This document shows, piece after piece, positions 35,499 through 43,524 of a stretch of 64,000 bases of DNA. Every line of letters begins with the position of its first letter. Position 1 is the stretch's first letter. This DNA comes from Hydrogenophaga intermedia (GTDB lineage Bacteria > Pseudomonadota > Gammaproteobacteria > Burkholderiales > Burkholderiaceae_C), in NCBI RefSeq assembly GCF_023715105.1, contig NZ_JAMBNO010000002.1, positions 248,001-312,000 on the forward strand, read 5' to 3'. The translations under genes were made by a program, and so were the position numbers. The notes beneath the pieces were generated by a model, which had not been told where the DNA came from, did no database searches, and saw nothing but the letters and a program-made list of their open reading frames with translations.

Positions 35499-36854
35499 AT
35501 GCAACCCAAAAGTCGCTTGTTGATCCGGCCCGGCAACCCTCGCCCGGCAACCCCCCTGGCACAGAGCGGGGCAAACGAATCCCGCCCCCTGGCTGTTCGG
35601 GCCGGCACTGACAACCCCCAGCACACGCTGATCCCACAAACCGCGCTCCCTTCACCGCCAGTCGCACCGGTTCAAAAAGCGGGTGAGCACGCGCTGTTCG
35701 GTCAGGGCTCGCTACCCATCACGCGCTACAGGGTGCACAAGCTGGGCTTTCTGGGTCAGTACGGGCCACGGTGCAAGCCATCGCAATTCATCGAAATCCT
35801 CACCAACCTGAGATCGCTGCGCAACAGCAGCGATGGAAGTAATGACCCCGAGAGCGTGCAAGCACTGGCCACGCTCGCGATGGAAGCCGGCAGAGACAAC
35901 GCCCCCGATTGCAATATAGGCGTACTCACCTCGGACGACCCATCGCTCGACACGAACCGCGTGAACGCACTCGTCGCGGCGAACCGGCCACCGGCAGCAC
36001 ACCTCACGCCACCCGGGGTCGCCGTCCAGCCACAGCTCGGCTCTTCGCTCGGCCTGTCTCGCCTGTTCGACACCACCCAATGGACCCCCGAACACCTGCT
36101 GGACCTGCACATGCTGGCGTTCTACGAAATGACGCCGCCCGGCGAGATGAATCAACAGATCCGAGGATGGTTCAAGGGAACCTGCGCCCGGGTGCGCGAG
36201 CAAGCCTTGAGGGCCGGTGAGCCCCGCGGCAGCCGTGCCATGAAGGATTTCGAACAACGGATGGCGCGCATTGCCGACAGTATTCGCGCCTTTGACCAGC
36301 AGCAGCATGGCAACGACGAGCGCAGCGCTGCATCCGAGACCAAGCGCGTGCGCCGGGACATCAGCGAACCCACCGCGCCCGAGACGCCCAAAGCGACTGT
36401 GACCACGACCTCAACGAGCAACGCAAGGCCGGTGCTCGCCTTGCCCGTGGTCCAGCTCGGGGACCTTCCCCGCGGCGAACCCGCGGCGTCGCGGCGTCTG
36501 GTCGCGGCCTACGGACGACTGCAGCGCGCGTTTCAACCGCCTGCCCAGATACAACCGGTTGGCCGTCTGGCCAGAGGCGTGCGTGACGCTTTCCAGGAAG
36601 CCGCCCACGCGGCCCTGGCTCAAGACCGGATGGACGTGTACCAACTGATCGAGGCGGCAGCCGCTTCCTGGATGGATCAGGCGCGCCAGGCCGTGAGGGG
36701 CGCACTGGCCCCGGGCAAGACAATGCCACCCGACCTGTTCGATCTCATGACCGGCGCACCAAGTGACCTGATCGTGGCCATGCAGTCCCGGAGCATCGCG
36801 CTGGCCATGAACCTCAAAGCCCCCGAGGGCGGCGAAATCGACACCATCGTCTGA
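35499..36854 (+). CDS. Orphan protein of unknown function, 451 residues
   Basis: I do not recognise this protein. Residues 1-60 are Pro/Ser/Ala rich and look disordered, with no signal peptide. A mixed helical part follows (ITRYRVHKLGFLGQYGPR; WTPEHLLDLHMLAFYEM), then a polar linker around 265-310 containing ETKRVRRDISEP and a Thr-rich run, then a second helical part (PVGRLARGVRDAFQEAAHA; DLFDLMTGAPSDLIVAM). Codons such as ATA and a more AT-tolerant third position differ from the neighbours, hinting at transfer. No clear ribosome-binding site precedes the ATG. It lies alone between a terminator and the DUF2784 gene. A secreted effector-like protein is one possibility, without direct evidence. 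Confidence 0.6.
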   Translation: MQPKSRLLIRPGNPRPATPLAQSGANESRPLAVRAGTDNPQHTLIPQTALPSPPVAPVQKAGEHALFGQGSLPITRYRVHKLGFLGQYGPRCKPSQFIEILTNLRSLRNSSDGSNDPESVQALATLAMEAGRDNAPDCNIGVLTSDDPSLDTNRVNALVAANRPPAAHLTPPGVAVQPQLGSSLGLSRLFDTTQWTPEHLLDLHMLAFYEMTPPGEMNQQIRGWFKGTCARVREQALRAGEPRGSRAMKDFEQRMARIADSIRAFDQQQHGNDERSAASETKRVRRDISEPTAPETPKATVTTTSTSNARPVLALPVVQLGDLPRGEPAASRRLVAAYGRLQRAFQPPAQIQPVGRLARGVRDAFQEAAHAALAQDRMDVYQLIEAAAASWMDQARQAVRGALAPGKTMPPDLFDLMTGAPSDLIVAMQSRSIALAMNLKAPEGGEIDTIV

Positions 36855-36897
36855 GGGGCGCCACGGCGCGCTCCCCCCGTGGTCGCAGAATGGGCAC

Positions 36898-37311
36898 ATG
36901 AGTTCCAACACCGCCCAATGGCTGGCCGACGCACTGCTCGCGCTGCACGTGGGCGTGGTGCTGTTCGTGGTGGGCTTGCTGCCACTGGTGCTGGCGGGCG
37001 GCGTGCTCGGCTGGCGCTGGGTGCGTCATCGTGGGCTTCGCCTCACGCACCTCGGCTTGATCGTCTTCATCGCGGCGCAAGCCTGGCTCGGGCAGCTGTG
37101 CCCGCTCACCGTGTGGGAGCAGGATTTGCGGCGCATTGCCGGCCAGGGCGCCTACACGCAGAGCTTCATCGAGCACTGGCTTGCGCGCCTGCTCTACTGG
37201 GACGCGCCGTGGTGGGTGTTCGTGACCGCCTACACCACCTTCGCGGTGCTGGTGGCGCTGGCGTGGTGGTGGGTGCGGCCGGCCCGCCAGCTCACAACCG
37301 GAACACCTTGA
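36898..37311 (+). CDS. DUF2784 family membrane protein
   Basis: A 137-residue protein with about four membrane segments (LLALHVGVVLFVVGLLPLV; LTHLGLIVFIAAQAWLG; VFVTAYTTFAVLVALAWWW). CPLTVWEQDLR is the DUF2784 signature. The function is unknown. Its last 20 nt overlap the 3' end of the convergent amidohydrolase gene. Confidence 0.88.
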   Translation: MSSNTAQWLADALLALHVGVVLFVVGLLPLVLAGGVLGWRWVRHRGLRLTHLGLIVFIAAQAWLGQLCPLTVWEQDLRRIAGQGAYTQSFIEHWLARLLYWDAPWWVFVTAYTTFAVLVALAWWWVRPARQLTTGTP

Positions 37312-38272
37312 CCGCATTGCCCCCGCGTACGGCCTCGCGCAGGCCGGGGCCAAGGCCGTCGACCTTGCGCAGCGCACCGGCCACGTCGTGTACCTGGTGC
37401 GGCCAGTCGGTGCCCAGCATCACCTGCGAGGGGCCGACGATGGACACGAGGTATTCCAGGGCGCGCGGGTCGTAAGTGATGCTGTCGTAAAAAATGTGGC
37501 GCAGGTAGTCGGTGGGTTTGCGTTGCATGCGCCGCCGCTGCGGGATCTCCACCTCGTCGCCCTTCTCGAAGCGGCCCACCAGGTAGGGCAGCGTGCCACC
37601 GCCGTGCGAGGCAATGAGCTTCATGTTCGGAAAGCGGTCGAAGAAGCCGTCGAAGATCATGCGCGTGAATGCCAGCGTGGTGTCGAACATGAAGCCGACC
37701 GACCAGCTCAGGTCGTACTTGGTCATGTCCATCAGGTCCACGCCGGGCGGGTCGGTGGGGTGTACCAGCACCGGCAGGCCGCGGCGATCGATCTCGGCCC
37801 AGACGGGCTCGAAGAACGGGTCGGTGAGGCTGCGGCCCGAGATGTTGGCCAGCACCATCACCCCCACGGCGCCGTTGGCACAACTGCGCTCGAGCTCCTC
37901 CACGGCGCGGTGCGGGTACTCCCACGGCAACGAGGTGAACCAGCGGATGCGGTCGGGCCAGCGGCCTTGCGCGCGCGCCATCGCGTCGTTCGACTCCACC
38001 GCCGCCTGGCAGCTGGTGGCCTCGTCGCCCCAGTACACATTGGGGCAGGTGAGCGAGACGATGGAAATGTCGATGCCGGCGTCATCCATGGTGCGGATGC
38101 GCAGCTCGTAGTCAAAGTGCCCGCGCTGGGGAATCGCCACCGGCGTGTTGCCGCGGAAGATCTCGTCTTGCCCATCGGGGCGGCGCTGGATGTTGTATTG
38201 CCCACCGCGGGCCTTGAGCAGCTCCAGCCAGGCGGGCGTGTACATGTGGGTGTGGACGTCGATCACGGGCAT
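37292..38272 (-). CDS. Amidohydrolase_2 family metal-dependent hydrolase/decarboxylase
   Basis: A 326-residue TIM-barrel protein of the ACMSD/amidohydrolase-2 group. Metal ligands are in VIDVHTHMYTP, LVHPTDPPG, LIASHGGGTLPYL and the late Asp in MLGTDWPHQ. Members decarboxylate or hydrolyse aromatic ring-cleavage products. The substrate is unknown. It is divergent from the TctC-type binding protein 150 bp away, a pairing common in Burkholderiales aromatic loci. Confidence 0.88.
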   Translation of the reverse strand: MPVIDVHTHMYTPAWLELLKARGGQYNIQRRPDGQDEIFRGNTPVAIPQRGHFDYELRIRTMDDAGIDISIVSLTCPNVYWGDEATSCQAAVESNDAMARAQGRWPDRIRWFTSLPWEYPHRAVEELERSCANGAVGVMVLANISGRSLTDPFFEPVWAEIDRRGLPVLVHPTDPPGVDLMDMTKYDLSWSVGFMFDTTLAFTRMIFDGFFDRFPNMKLIASHGGGTLPYLVGRFEKGDEVEIPQRRRMQRKPTDYLRHIFYDSITYDPRALEYLVSIVGPSQVMLGTDWPHQVHDVAGALRKVDGLGPGLREAVRGGNAVKVFRL

Positions 38273-38422
38273 GCAGAAATCCTTCTGTTGTGCGAAGCAC
38301 CCGACACGATGCCGCGCCGCGCGATTGTTAGCAAGCCTACTTTCCCGGGGTAAACACGCATGGACGCCGCGTATGCCGATTCCAGAATGGCGGCGCCCCA
38401 CCCCACAACAGGAGACAACCCC

Positions 38423-39382
38423 ATGCAAAGACGCCATTTCCACGCCCTGGCAGGCGCCACCTTGCTGGCCGTGGCCGGCCTGGCCTCGGCGCAGGACAAC
38501 ACCTTGCGCGTGTGGGTGGGCTTTCCGCCCGGTGGCTCGGTGGACACCGTTGCACGGCTGGTGGCCGAGAAGATGAAGGCCTCGCTCAACCAGAACGTGA
38601 TCGTGGAGAACAAGCCCGGGGCCGGCGGGCGACTGGTGCTGGGTGAACTGCGTCGCGCCGCACCCGATGGCAACACCATCGTGCTGGCACCGAGTGGCGC
38701 ACTCGTGATCGCGCCCTACCTGTACAGCAACGTCGGCTACGACCCGATCAAGGACTTCACGCCGATCGCGCGCACCACCGTGTTCGACTTTGCCGTCACC
38801 GCCGGGCCGGGCGCGCCGCAAGGCAACCTCAAGGCTGTGCTCGACTGGATGAAAGCCAACCCCGGCAAGGCCAGCTACGGCACCTCGGGCGCGGGTACGG
38901 TGCCGCACTTCGCGGGCCTGCTGATCGGCCAGGCCAGTGGCGTGCCGCTCACGCACGTGGCCTACCGCGGCGGCGCGCCCGCCGCACAAGACCTGCTGGG
39001 CGGCCAGATCCCGCTGATGGTGGACACCGCTTCGGAAACCATCGAACACCACCGCGCGGGCCGCCTGCGCATCCTGGCCGTCACGGGCGAGCAGCGCTCG
39101 GCCGCGCTGCCCGACGTGCCCACGCTCAAGGAGCAAGGCATCAACATGGCGGCCGATGCCTTCTTCGCCTTTTTCGGCCCGGCTGGCGTGAACGCGCAGA
39201 TGAGCGAGCGCATCAGCGCGGCCGTGGCCCAGGCCCTGGCCGACCCGGGCATCCAGGAGCGCATCCGCAACTTCGGCCTGGTGCCCAGCCACGCCGGGCC
39301 CGCGCCCACCGCCGCCATGGTGGCCGAACACCTCAAGCGCTGGGAGGCGCCGGTGAAAGCCTCGGGGTTCAAGCCCGAGTAA
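38423..39382 (+). CDS. Bug/TctC-family periplasmic binding protein
   Basis: A 319-residue tripartite tricarboxylate-type solute receptor. The signal peptide is MQRRHFHALAGATLLAVAG with cleavage near ASAQ. Mature motifs are VGFPPGGSVDTVARLVAEKM, VENKPGAGGRLVLGEL and the domain-2 block YGTSGAGTVPHFAGLL. Stand-alone Bug proteins are greatly expanded in Burkholderiales and bind carboxylates or amides. CAGGAGA is eight bases upstream of the ATG. No TctA/TctB membrane partners are near. Confidence 0.92.
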   Translation: MQRRHFHALAGATLLAVAGLASAQDNTLRVWVGFPPGGSVDTVARLVAEKMKASLNQNVIVENKPGAGGRLVLGELRRAAPDGNTIVLAPSGALVIAPYLYSNVGYDPIKDFTPIARTTVFDFAVTAGPGAPQGNLKAVLDWMKANPGKASYGTSGAGTVPHFAGLLIGQASGVPLTHVAYRGGAPAAQDLLGGQIPLMVDTASETIEHHRAGRLRILAVTGEQRSAALPDVPTLKEQGINMAADAFFAFFGPAGVNAQMSERISAAVAQALADPGIQERIRNFGLVPSHAGPAPTAAMVAEHLKRWEAPVKASGFKPE

Positions 39383-39444
39383 GCCAGCGCTTCATTCGCC
39401 CCGTCAGCCTGCGCGTCGCCAGCCAACGCGCGGCGCTGCACGGG

Positions 39445-40371
39445 CTAGGGCGCGCGCAGGGTGGCCAACAGCGCCTGCACGCCCGCCAGCTCCATCGCCT
39501 GCGGCGTGGCGCACAGCAACAGGCGCCGGCGCGACCACGCGTCCGCCAACGGCACGACCACGGCCGGCGCCACGCGCCAGCGCTGCGCCGCGCTCAGCGG
39601 CATCACCGCCGCGCCCACACCGTCGGCCACCAGCCGCGCGATGGCCGCGAACTGCCCCAGCCGCACCCGGTGGTGCGGCACGCGCCCGCAGCGGCTGGCC
39701 TGCACGGCCAGGTAACGGCTCAACCCGGCGTCGGCCGGCAAGCCCACGAACGGCTTCTCCAGCAGCTCCGCAAAGCGCACCGCCCCGGGCGCGCGGCCCA
39801 GCCAGCCGCGCGGCAGCAATGCCACCAGCTGGTCGTCGGCCCAGGGCCAAGCCATGAGTCCGCGCGTGTCCACATAGTCGGAGACCACGCCCACATCGCC
39901 CAGGCCGCGGTGCAGTCCGTCCATGATGGCGTCGCTGGGCAACTCCTGGACGTCGAGATCGATGTCCGGGTGCTGCACCAGAAACCGCCCGAGCCGGGGT
40001 GGCAACGGCTCCGCCAGGGCGGCGGTGATGGACAGCAGACGCACCGTGCCGCGCAGGCCGCGGCCAAAGCCCGCCATCTCCACGTGCAAGGCCTCCAGCT
40101 CGGCGAGCACCCGCCGTGCATGCCGCGCCAGCGCCTTGCCCGCGTCGGTGGGTGAGGCGCCGGCCTTGGAGCGGCCCAGCAGCGGCGTGCCCACCACGGC
40201 CTCCAATGTCTTCAGCCGCGCACTCGCCGCGGCCAACGACAGGCTGGACGCCTGTGCCGCCGCGGTGATGGTGCCGTGCTCCAGCACCGCGCTGAACAGG
40301 TGCAGGTCGAACGGGTCGACGCGGTAATCGACGGTGCGGCGGGTGGTGTGTTTCGATCGGGCGGTGGGCAT
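39445..40371 (-). CDS. LysR-family transcriptional regulator
   Basis: A 308-residue LysR regulator: FDLHLFSAVLEHGTITAAA and SLAAASARLKTLEAVVGTPL form the helix-turn-helix, and the remainder is the substrate-binding effector domain. The ATG at 40371 is chosen because AAGGA lies seven bases upstream; longer open frame exists to 40446. That ribosome-binding site is part of a palindrome present twice in the divergent promoter region, suggesting autoregulation. Divergent neighbour: the TSUP permease. Confidence 0.9.
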   Translation of the reverse strand: MPTARSKHTTRRTVDYRVDPFDLHLFSAVLEHGTITAAAQASSLSLAAASARLKTLEAVVGTPLLGRSKAGASPTDAGKALARHARRVLAELEALHVEMAGFGRGLRGTVRLLSITAALAEPLPPRLGRFLVQHPDIDLDVQELPSDAIMDGLHRGLGDVGVVSDYVDTRGLMAWPWADDQLVALLPRGWLGRAPGAVRFAELLEKPFVGLPADAGLSRYLAVQASRCGRVPHHRVRLGQFAAIARLVADGVGAAVMPLSAAQRWRVAPAVVVPLADAWSRRRLLLCATPQAMELAGVQALLATLRAP

Positions 40372-40376
40372 GGTCG

Positions 40377-40399
40377 ATCCTTCGGCGAGCATGAAGGAT
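40377..40399. promoter_or_regulatory. Palindromic operator copy 1 (ATCCTTC-N9-GAAGGAT)
   Basis: Perfect 7-bp inverted arms with a 9-bp centre, directly next to the LysR start codon and covering its ribosome-binding site. The same arms and spacing recur 68 bp away. Binding by the LysR protein would repress its own translation or transcription; this is inferred. Confidence 0.65.
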
Positions 40400-40444
40400 A
40401 CGCACGACAACTTGGGATGCTCGTCCAAGGTCAATGCGCAGCAC

Positions 40445-40467
40445 ATCCTTCGAAAACGCCGAAGGAT
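40445..40467. promoter_or_regulatory. Palindromic operator copy 2 (ATCCTTC-N9-GAAGGAT)
   Basis: Identical arms and identical 9-bp spacing to copy 1; here the symmetry extends to CATCCTTCG and CGAAGGATG. It lies 53 bp upstream of the TSUP permease ATG, where an activator would be expected. Confidence 0.65.
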
Positions 40468-40520
40468 GCCTCAACACCTGTCTGATCGACGACGAGGCGC
40501 CACTGCGTCACCATGCGCCC

Positions 40521-41249
40521 ATGCCCGATCCGACCGAGCTTGTGCTGATCGCCACCGTCTTCGTGCTCTCGGGCACCGTCAAAGGCATCACGGGCATGGG
40601 CCTGCCCACCGTGGCCATCAGCCTGCTGGGTTTGTGGATGTTGCCCGCGCAGGCCGCAGCGCTGCTGGTGGCCCCCACCCTGGCCACCAACGTGGCGCAA
40701 TGCCGTGGCCCGCACACAAGGATGCTGGTGCGCCGCCTCTGGCCCGCGTGGCTGGGGCTGGCACTGGCAACCGCGCTGGCGCCGGGCCTGGGCGGCGCGC
40801 CGCTGCCATTCGATGTGCGCCACGCACTTGGCGCGGTGCTGGTCCTCTACGGCGCCTGGGGTTTGTGGCGCCCACGCCTGCCCGACCTTTCCCAGCGCCA
40901 CCCCGCCTGGGGCGCCCTGGCGGGCGGCACGGCCGGTCTCATGACGGCGATGACGGCGGTGTCCGTGATGCCGCTCGTGCCCTACCTGCAGAGCCTCAAG
41001 CTCGACAAAGACGCGCTGGTGCAGGCACTGGGCCTGGGTTTCACCGTGGCCATGATCGCGCTGGCGCTGCGCCTGCAAGCCAGCGGCGGGCTCAACCTGT
41101 GGTCCGCATCCACCGCCATCGCGCTGGGGGCCGCGTTCGCCGGCATGTGGTTGGGCGCCCTGGCGCGCGGCAGGCTCAGCGCTGCAGCCTTCCAGCGTGG
41201 CCTGTTCATCGTGTTCATCGGCCTCGGTCTGGCCAACCTCACCAAGTAG
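40521..41249 (+). CDS. TSUP (TauE/SafE) family anion permease
   Basis: A 242-residue inner-membrane protein with about eight segments. VFVLSGTVKGITGMGLPTVA and GGTAGLMTAMTAVSVMPLVP are the two repeated TauE/SafE motifs. The family exports or imports sulfite, sulfoacetate and related organic anions; the substrate here is unknown. The ATG at 40521 gives MPDPTELVLIATVF. It is divergent from the LysR gene and probably controlled by it. Confidence 0.88.
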   Translation: MPDPTELVLIATVFVLSGTVKGITGMGLPTVAISLLGLWMLPAQAAALLVAPTLATNVAQCRGPHTRMLVRRLWPAWLGLALATALAPGLGGAPLPFDVRHALGAVLVLYGAWGLWRPRLPDLSQRHPAWGALAGGTAGLMTAMTAVSVMPLVPYLQSLKLDKDALVQALGLGFTVAMIALALRLQASGGLNLWSASTAIALGAAFAGMWLGALARGRLSAAAFQRGLFIVFIGLGLANLTK

Positions 41250-41564
41250 CCTCTGCGGCACACCGCTCGCATAACACCCTCATGCATCAGTGCGACATTG
41301 CGTTCGGGCTAGACTCCCGCGCATGTTGAAATCCCCGGCCACCGTTTTCGCTGCACACGCGCTTGCGTCGTGCACGGCGGCCACGCGCCCTCGCTCCGGC
41401 CAATGCGTGGCCGTCGGCAGCCAGTGCCTGCTGGCCGCAGATTCCTGAGCCCGGCGATCGCTCCCTCCCCCCTCACCGCACACACCTTCCATCGCCGGGC
41501 CCCTCGCCCCGTGCGAAGCATGGCCTGACCGCATCGCGGCCCGGGCCTCTGGAAGGAGTTCACC
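41250..41564. other. 315-bp intergenic stretch, no supported gene
   Basis: Between the TSUP and stress-protein genes. A TAGACT (41310-41315) resembles a -10 element. Eight bases after it starts a 41-codon open frame (41323-41448, Ala and Cys rich) without a ribosome-binding site, so I do not call it a gene. The last bases hold the GGAAGGAG for the next gene. Confidence 0.5.
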
Positions 41565-42584
41565 GTGTCCCTCACGCTCCGGCACACGCACGTGCCAAGC
41601 CACCCGCCCTGGCTGCCGGGTGCGCCGATCGACGCCCACCGCTTCCAATGCCGCCACCACGAAGGCGTGGCACCCCCCGCACCGCTGCTGGCGCTGACCA
41701 CCCTGCGCCCTGGCACCGGCGACGCCTTGCACAAGGCGGCACGGCTGGCGCGCACGCTGGGCACCGACCTGCGCCTGGCCTGGTGCACCGATGAACACCC
41801 CAACGGCCTGAGCGACCCCATGGCGCGGCTGCAGCAGCGCGCGCGCGTGCTGCGCCGCCGCCATGCGCTGGCCGTGCACGTGGCCGGCACCCCCGTGCGC
41901 ACAGCCGCCGAGGCCGTGCGCCTGGCACGCACCGCCAGCCTCACCTGCCTGGCCGATGCCCCATCGGCTGCCACCGCGGGGACATCGCGCGCCACCCTGG
42001 CCGAGCGCCTGCTGACACCGCTGCTGCGCGCGGCCAGTGCCCCGGTGTGGGTGATCCACCGCGCTGAAGCCGACGGCGTGCGCAGCGTGCACTGCCTTCT
42101 GCGCCCCGACGCGCTCGACGCGCCGCTGCTGGCCTGGGCCTGGCGCCTGGCCGCACAGCGACCGCTGCGCCTGGTGCACGTGCTGCCCACCGCGCTGCCC
42201 GCCGACGACCCGCGCGACATCGTGGCGTGGACGGTGTTCGACCACATGCAGCGCCAGCGGCGCCTGCAGGCGCACCACACGCTGGACCAACTGGCCGCGC
42301 CGCTGCGAACCGCCGCATGCGCGAAAGGTTGCGCACCCCTGCACGACGTGCAGACCACCGTGCTCTTTGGGGACGTCGACGACGAACTGCAAGCCCACCT
42401 GGCCCGCAGCACCGTGGGCACACTCGTGATGGGCCACACATGGCGGCGCTGGTGGCCGTGGGGCGGCGTGCGCGCCCGGGCCCTGATGCACCTCGCCGAC
42501 GACACCCTGGTGGTGCCTCAGCCCGCGCGTTCGCTGCGGGCCGCGCTGCGCCGCGCCTGGGCCGGCCTGCTGGCCGCGGCCTGA
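41565..42584 (+). CDS. Universal stress protein-like, tandem Usp domains
   Basis: A 339-residue protein with two UspA-like halves (about 40-160 and 170-325). The second ends GTLVMGHTWRRWWPWGG and TLVVPQ, the place of the Usp nucleotide loop, but the glycine pattern is degenerate. GTG start at 41565 with GGAAGGAG nine bases upstream. Very rich in Ala, Arg and His. It leads a compact three-gene set with the beta-helix protein and a GNAT acetyltransferase. Cytoplasmic role unknown. Confidence 0.75.
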   Translation: MSLTLRHTHVPSHPPWLPGAPIDAHRFQCRHHEGVAPPAPLLALTTLRPGTGDALHKAARLARTLGTDLRLAWCTDEHPNGLSDPMARLQQRARVLRRRHALAVHVAGTPVRTAAEAVRLARTASLTCLADAPSAATAGTSRATLAERLLTPLLRAASAPVWVIHRAEADGVRSVHCLLRPDALDAPLLAWAWRLAAQRPLRLVHVLPTALPADDPRDIVAWTVFDHMQRQRRLQAHHTLDQLAAPLRTAACAKGCAPLHDVQTTVLFGDVDDELQAHLARSTVGTLVMGHTWRRWWPWGGVRARALMHLADDTLVVPQPARSLRAALRRAWAGLLAAA

Positions 42585-42596
42585 GCGGAGATGACG

Positions 42597-43442
42597 ATGG
42601 AACTCACCAAACGCTTCATCAAAGCCAAAAGCCCGTGCGCGGACGGCTTTCGCTGGCTGCTGCGCCACCACCCGCAAGGCAACGACTACCAGGCCCTGCT
42701 GGATGCCCTGGTGGCCGACGGCCGCGTGGACGACGCCTGCTGGCTGCTCACGCAGTTCGGCCCCACCAGCGCGGTGCTGCAGCTTGACCATTTCTCGGGC
42801 CTGGCGCTTGTGTTCGCGGGTTCCGTTGAGGTGCGCCGCGACATCGATGCCCATGGCCTGGTGCGTGCCGGGCGCTCGCTGCGCGCGGGCGGCGCCATCC
42901 GCGCCGGCGGCATCGTGAGCGCGGGCGAGGCCATCGTGGCCGGCGGCGTGATCGAGGCCACGGGCGTGGACGCCGGCGGCGACCTGCAGGCCGGCGCACT
43001 GCACATCGAAGGCCCGGTGCGCGCACGCGATCACCTGCGGGTGACGCGCGACCTGGTGTGCCAACGCGAGCTGAAGGTGGGCGCGCAAGCCAGCGTGGGC
43101 GGCGTTCTGCAAGTGCGTGGCGACGTGCAGTGCGGGCGCAGCCTGCGCGTGCGCGGCGCCGCGCACGTCAGCGGCCACCTGCGCGCCGGCGACGGCGTGC
43201 TCACCGACAGCGACCTGCACTGCGAACGCCACCTGGACGCCGGCTGGGGCATCAAGGCCGGCGGCGACATCACCGCGGGCGGCGCCATCCGCGCGGGCGA
43301 AAGCCTGAGCGCACAAGGCGCCATCCGCGCCGGCGAAGGCTATGGCGTCTACGCCGGCCTGTGCGTGCCGCGCGAAGACTGGGCTACCAGCGCGCGCGTG
43401 AGCGCGAGCCACCGGCCCGAGCGGTTGCTGAGCGGTTGCTGA
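42597..43442 (+). CDS. Hexapeptide-repeat beta-helix protein, C terminus probably frameshifted
   Basis: A 281-residue protein. Residues 1-50 are globular; from about 55 to 260 it is built of six-residue turns with small residues in register, for example RAGRSLRAGGAIRAGGIVSA and WGIKAGGDITAGGAIRAGES. This is a left- or right-handed beta-helix similar in style to bactofilins and polymer-forming proteins. The ATG at 42597 is preferred over 42591 because GGAG is six bases upstream. The present stop (43440-43442) follows an 11-bp tandem duplication; with one copy the frame would add a 28-residue tail and end in ATGA with the next gene. Function unknown. Confidence 0.75.
   Translation: MELTKRFIKAKSPCADGFRWLLRHHPQGNDYQALLDALVADGRVDDACWLLTQFGPTSAVLQLDHFSGLALVFAGSVEVRRDIDAHGLVRAGRSLRAGGAIRAGGIVSAGEAIVAGGVIEATGVDAGGDLQAGALHIEGPVRARDHLRVTRDLVCQRELKVGAQASVGGVLQVRGDVQCGRSLRVRGAAHVSGHLRAGDGVLTDSDLHCERHLDAGWGIKAGGDITAGGAIRAGESLSAQGAIRAGEGYGVYAGLCVPREDWATSARVSASHRPERLLSGC
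43419..43440 (+). repeat. 11-bp tandem duplication (GAGCGGTTGCT x2) inside the beta-helix gene
   Basis: Two perfect adjacent copies, followed by a partial third GAGCGG. Eleven is not a multiple of three, so the second copy shifts the frame and creates the TGA at 43440. Removing one copy restores an open frame to 43528. Confidence 0.9.
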
Positions 43443-43524
43443 GCGGCTGGTGGGCGAGCGACGGCGCATCGGACCACGACGAAGACCCCAACGCCCACCA
43501 TGCCCACCGCCTGGAGGGCGCGAC

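Noticed and set aside
35372-35611. Short plus-strand open frame with a GGAGG before an internal GTG at 35468, overlapping the orphan gene start
   Set aside because: It runs out of the liv terminator, shares its 3' part with the orphan gene in another frame, and codes a Pro/Arg-rich string with no domain. It could matter only if the orphan start is wrong.
41323-41448. 41-codon open frame after a TAGACT
   Set aside because: No ribosome-binding site and no sign of selection visible; kept only as a note in the intergenic entry.
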